Below are positions 62,821 to 64,000 of a stretch of DNA of 64,000 nucleotides, piece by piece; positions within the stretch are counted from its first letter, which is position 1; the number at the start of each line of letters is the position of its first letter. The position numbers and the translations under genes were made by a program. The notes beneath the pieces are model-generated. The model saw nothing but the letters and a program-made list of their open reading frames with translations, was not told the DNA's origin and did not search any database. This DNA is from Kocuria sp. p3-SID1428 (GTDB taxonomy: Bacteria > Actinomycetota > Actinomycetes > Actinomycetales > Micrococcaceae). Where the stretch lies: NCBI RefSeq assembly GCF_025149945.1, contig NZ_JALXVH010000003.1, positions 37,805-101,804 on the forward strand. Reading direction: 5' to 3'.

Positions 62821-63222
62821 TCACTGCTCGGGGTGCACGCGCTGGCCGAACTGCGGGCCGGATTCGTCATCTCCCGGCTCGGCCGAGGAAGAGGCCTTCT
62901 CGGCCTCCGCGGCCCTCTGCTCACGAGTGGCCCGGCGCTGGGCGTAGAGCTTGGCGGAGGAGCGGTTGACGCCGGTGCCCTCCCCCAGGGCGGGGTCGTT
63001 GGGCTTCTCGATCATCATGAGAGTCGCGCAGACCACCACGGAGGCGATGAACGCGATCCCGCCGATGATCAGGCCCAGGTCCAGCCGCAGACCGCCCTCG
63101 GTGCCGCCCGCGCCCACGACCGAGGCGATGCCGAACGCCACGAGCCCCAGGACCGCGGACACCGCCAGGGGCGCCTTCACGTCCGGGGCGCGGCGCGTGG
63201 ACCGTCCATTGTCTCCAGCCAC
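62821..63222 (-). CDS. Small membrane protein of unknown function
   Basis: A 133-residue protein with two hydrophobic segments (VSAVLGLVAFGIASVVGA and LGLIIGGIAFIASVVVCATL) separated by a short polar loop, then a charged Arg/Ala/Glu-rich tail of about 60 residues (NRSSAKLYAQRRATREQRAA). Many actinobacteria have such short two-helix proteins with no assigned role. ATG at 63222 has AGGAGGA upstream. Confidence 0.7.
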   Translation of the reverse strand: MAGDNGRSTRRAPDVKAPLAVSAVLGLVAFGIASVVGAGGTEGGLRLDLGLIIGGIAFIASVVVCATLMMIEKPNDPALGEGTGVNRSSAKLYAQRRATREQRAAEAEKASSSAEPGDDESGPQFGQRVHPEQ

Positions 63223-63365
63223 TGGGCTGTCCTCCTGAAGTCGTCGTCATGCGGGCCCGACGGCGGCCGCTGCGCCTGACGCAGCGGCGGGTCGTCGAGC
63301 GGGTGAGCGCTCCCGCGCGAGCGCCGCTCGGGCACCCAGGCGTGCAGGAGGCACACCGTTCCAGT

Positions 63366-63971
63366 CTACTCCGCGCCGCGCGGGTCCGGATCGGCCCGGA
63401 CCCCGCCGGAGCGGGACTCATGGCGCAGGGTGAGCCCCGCGAGCAGCAGCAGGACGCCGGAGATGATCGCCGCCCCGCCCACGACGCCCAGGATCGCGTG
63501 CGGGCCGAGCCCGGCCACGAGCAGCACGCCGATCGCGGCCGCAGCGGTGACCAGGCCCACGATCTGCCAGTCCTTGGCCAGGGGATGCAGGCCGCGGCGC
63601 GATGTGCCCAGCCAGCCCTCCGGCAGACCCACCAGGAACAGCACCACCGAGGCCACCAGCGCCAGCGTCTCGGCGGAGGCGGGGATCATCACCACGGCGA
63701 CGCCGCCGAGGACCCACATGATCCCGGTCGAGCGCGGCACGGTGGCCAGCCCGCCCAGATCCAGGCTCTCGTGCTCGCGGGAGCGCAGGTCGCCCCACAG
63801 CACGCACGCACCCACGCCGGCCATCCACAGCCCGAGCAGCCAGATGCTGAAGCCCAGGCCGGGGTCCGTCACGAAGATCGTGCAGGCGGCGAAGATCAGC
63901 GTCAGCAGGGCTCGCACCACGGTGGGCGCGACCAGGCTGCGCAGGGCTGCGGGTTCGTGGGACACGGGCAT
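63366..63971 (-). CDS. Polytopic membrane protein of unknown function
   Basis: A 201-residue protein with six predicted hydrophobic segments (ALLTLIFAACTIFV, FSIWLLGLWMAGVGACVLW, GIMWVLGGVAVVMI, ALVASVVLFLVGL, VTAAAAIGVLLVAG, VVGGAAIISGVLLLLAG) and short loops. I recognise no domain. ATG at 63971. It lies about 145 bases upstream of the small membrane protein on the same strand. Confidence 0.65.
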   Translation of the reverse strand: MPVSHEPAALRSLVAPTVVRALLTLIFAACTIFVTDPGLGFSIWLLGLWMAGVGACVLWGDLRSREHESLDLGGLATVPRSTGIMWVLGGVAVVMIPASAETLALVASVVLFLVGLPEGWLGTSRRGLHPLAKDWQIVGLVTAAAAIGVLLVAGLGPHAILGVVGGAAIISGVLLLLAGLTLRHESRSGGVRADPDPRGAE

Positions 63972-64000
63972 CAGCTTCCGGGGACGACGGCGGCGGGGGG

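Overview
The window is high-GC DNA with the gene content of an actinobacterium, most likely order Micrococcales (family Micrococcaceae is my inference from the mix of genes). Pointers are the actinobacterial-type fused proline catabolic enzyme PutA (1232 aa), a two-domain phosphate acetyltransferase followed by acetate kinase, a ferredoxin-type sulfite reductase with an adjacent FprA-like ferredoxin-NADP reductase, GTG/ATG 4-base overlaps inside operons, and several likely leaderless starts. No rRNA is present. Three tRNA genes (Glu, Asp, Phe) lie in a row on the minus strand.

Layout. 0-3.4 kb: end of a histidine-use locus (hutH running off the left edge, an IclR-type regulator, an amino-acid permease). 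3.5-7.2 kb: three tandem YkvI-like membrane transporters, the middle one a clear pseudogene. 7.3-10.6 kb: a lipoprotein, an ASCH protein, the tRNA cluster, a small zincin and a sugar-lactone oxidase. 10.8-20.1 kb: one long minus-strand sulfur assimilation operon (sulfite reductase, APS reductase, ATP sulfurylase CysD/CysN, then a sulfonate/taurine-type ABC importer) followed by ferredoxin-NADP reductase, which would supply its electrons. 20.2-27.6 kb: a compact divergent block of seven glycan genes (three minus, four plus) around an AT-rich operator-like palindrome, ending against glgC. 28.9-34.4 kb: a YchJ protein, a purine permease, an IS110-family insertion sequence, a spermidine-synthase-like methyltransferase, a GNAT enzyme and a thiamine-binding-fold protein. 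34.6-38.0 kb: pta-ackA. 38.0-39.0 kb: a single Abi_2 phage-defence gene with a structured leader, inserted between housekeeping genes. 39.0-40.6 kb: a phosphoribosyltransferase and a flavin-dependent oxidoreductase.

40.7-53.1 kb is an exopolysaccharide locus with a Wzx-like flippase, two paralogous Wzy-like polymerases, each diverging from its own short Wzz-like chain-length protein, a WecG/TagA-type transferase, a VpsJ-like toroid protein, a GT4 transferase and two paralogous CapK-type adenylating enzymes. 53.2-64 kb holds putA, a pyruvyltransferase/glycosyltransferase fusion, a GH15 glucosidase-type enzyme and three exported or membrane proteins of unknown role.

The two observations I would follow first are (1) the IS110 element, whose 5' non-coding end folds into two loops, one containing 10 bases identical to the element's own right end, as expected for a bridge-RNA donor guide, and (2) the Abi_2 gene with its own promoter-like sequence and a 15-bp hairpin leader, resembling AbiF-type loci with an associated RNA.
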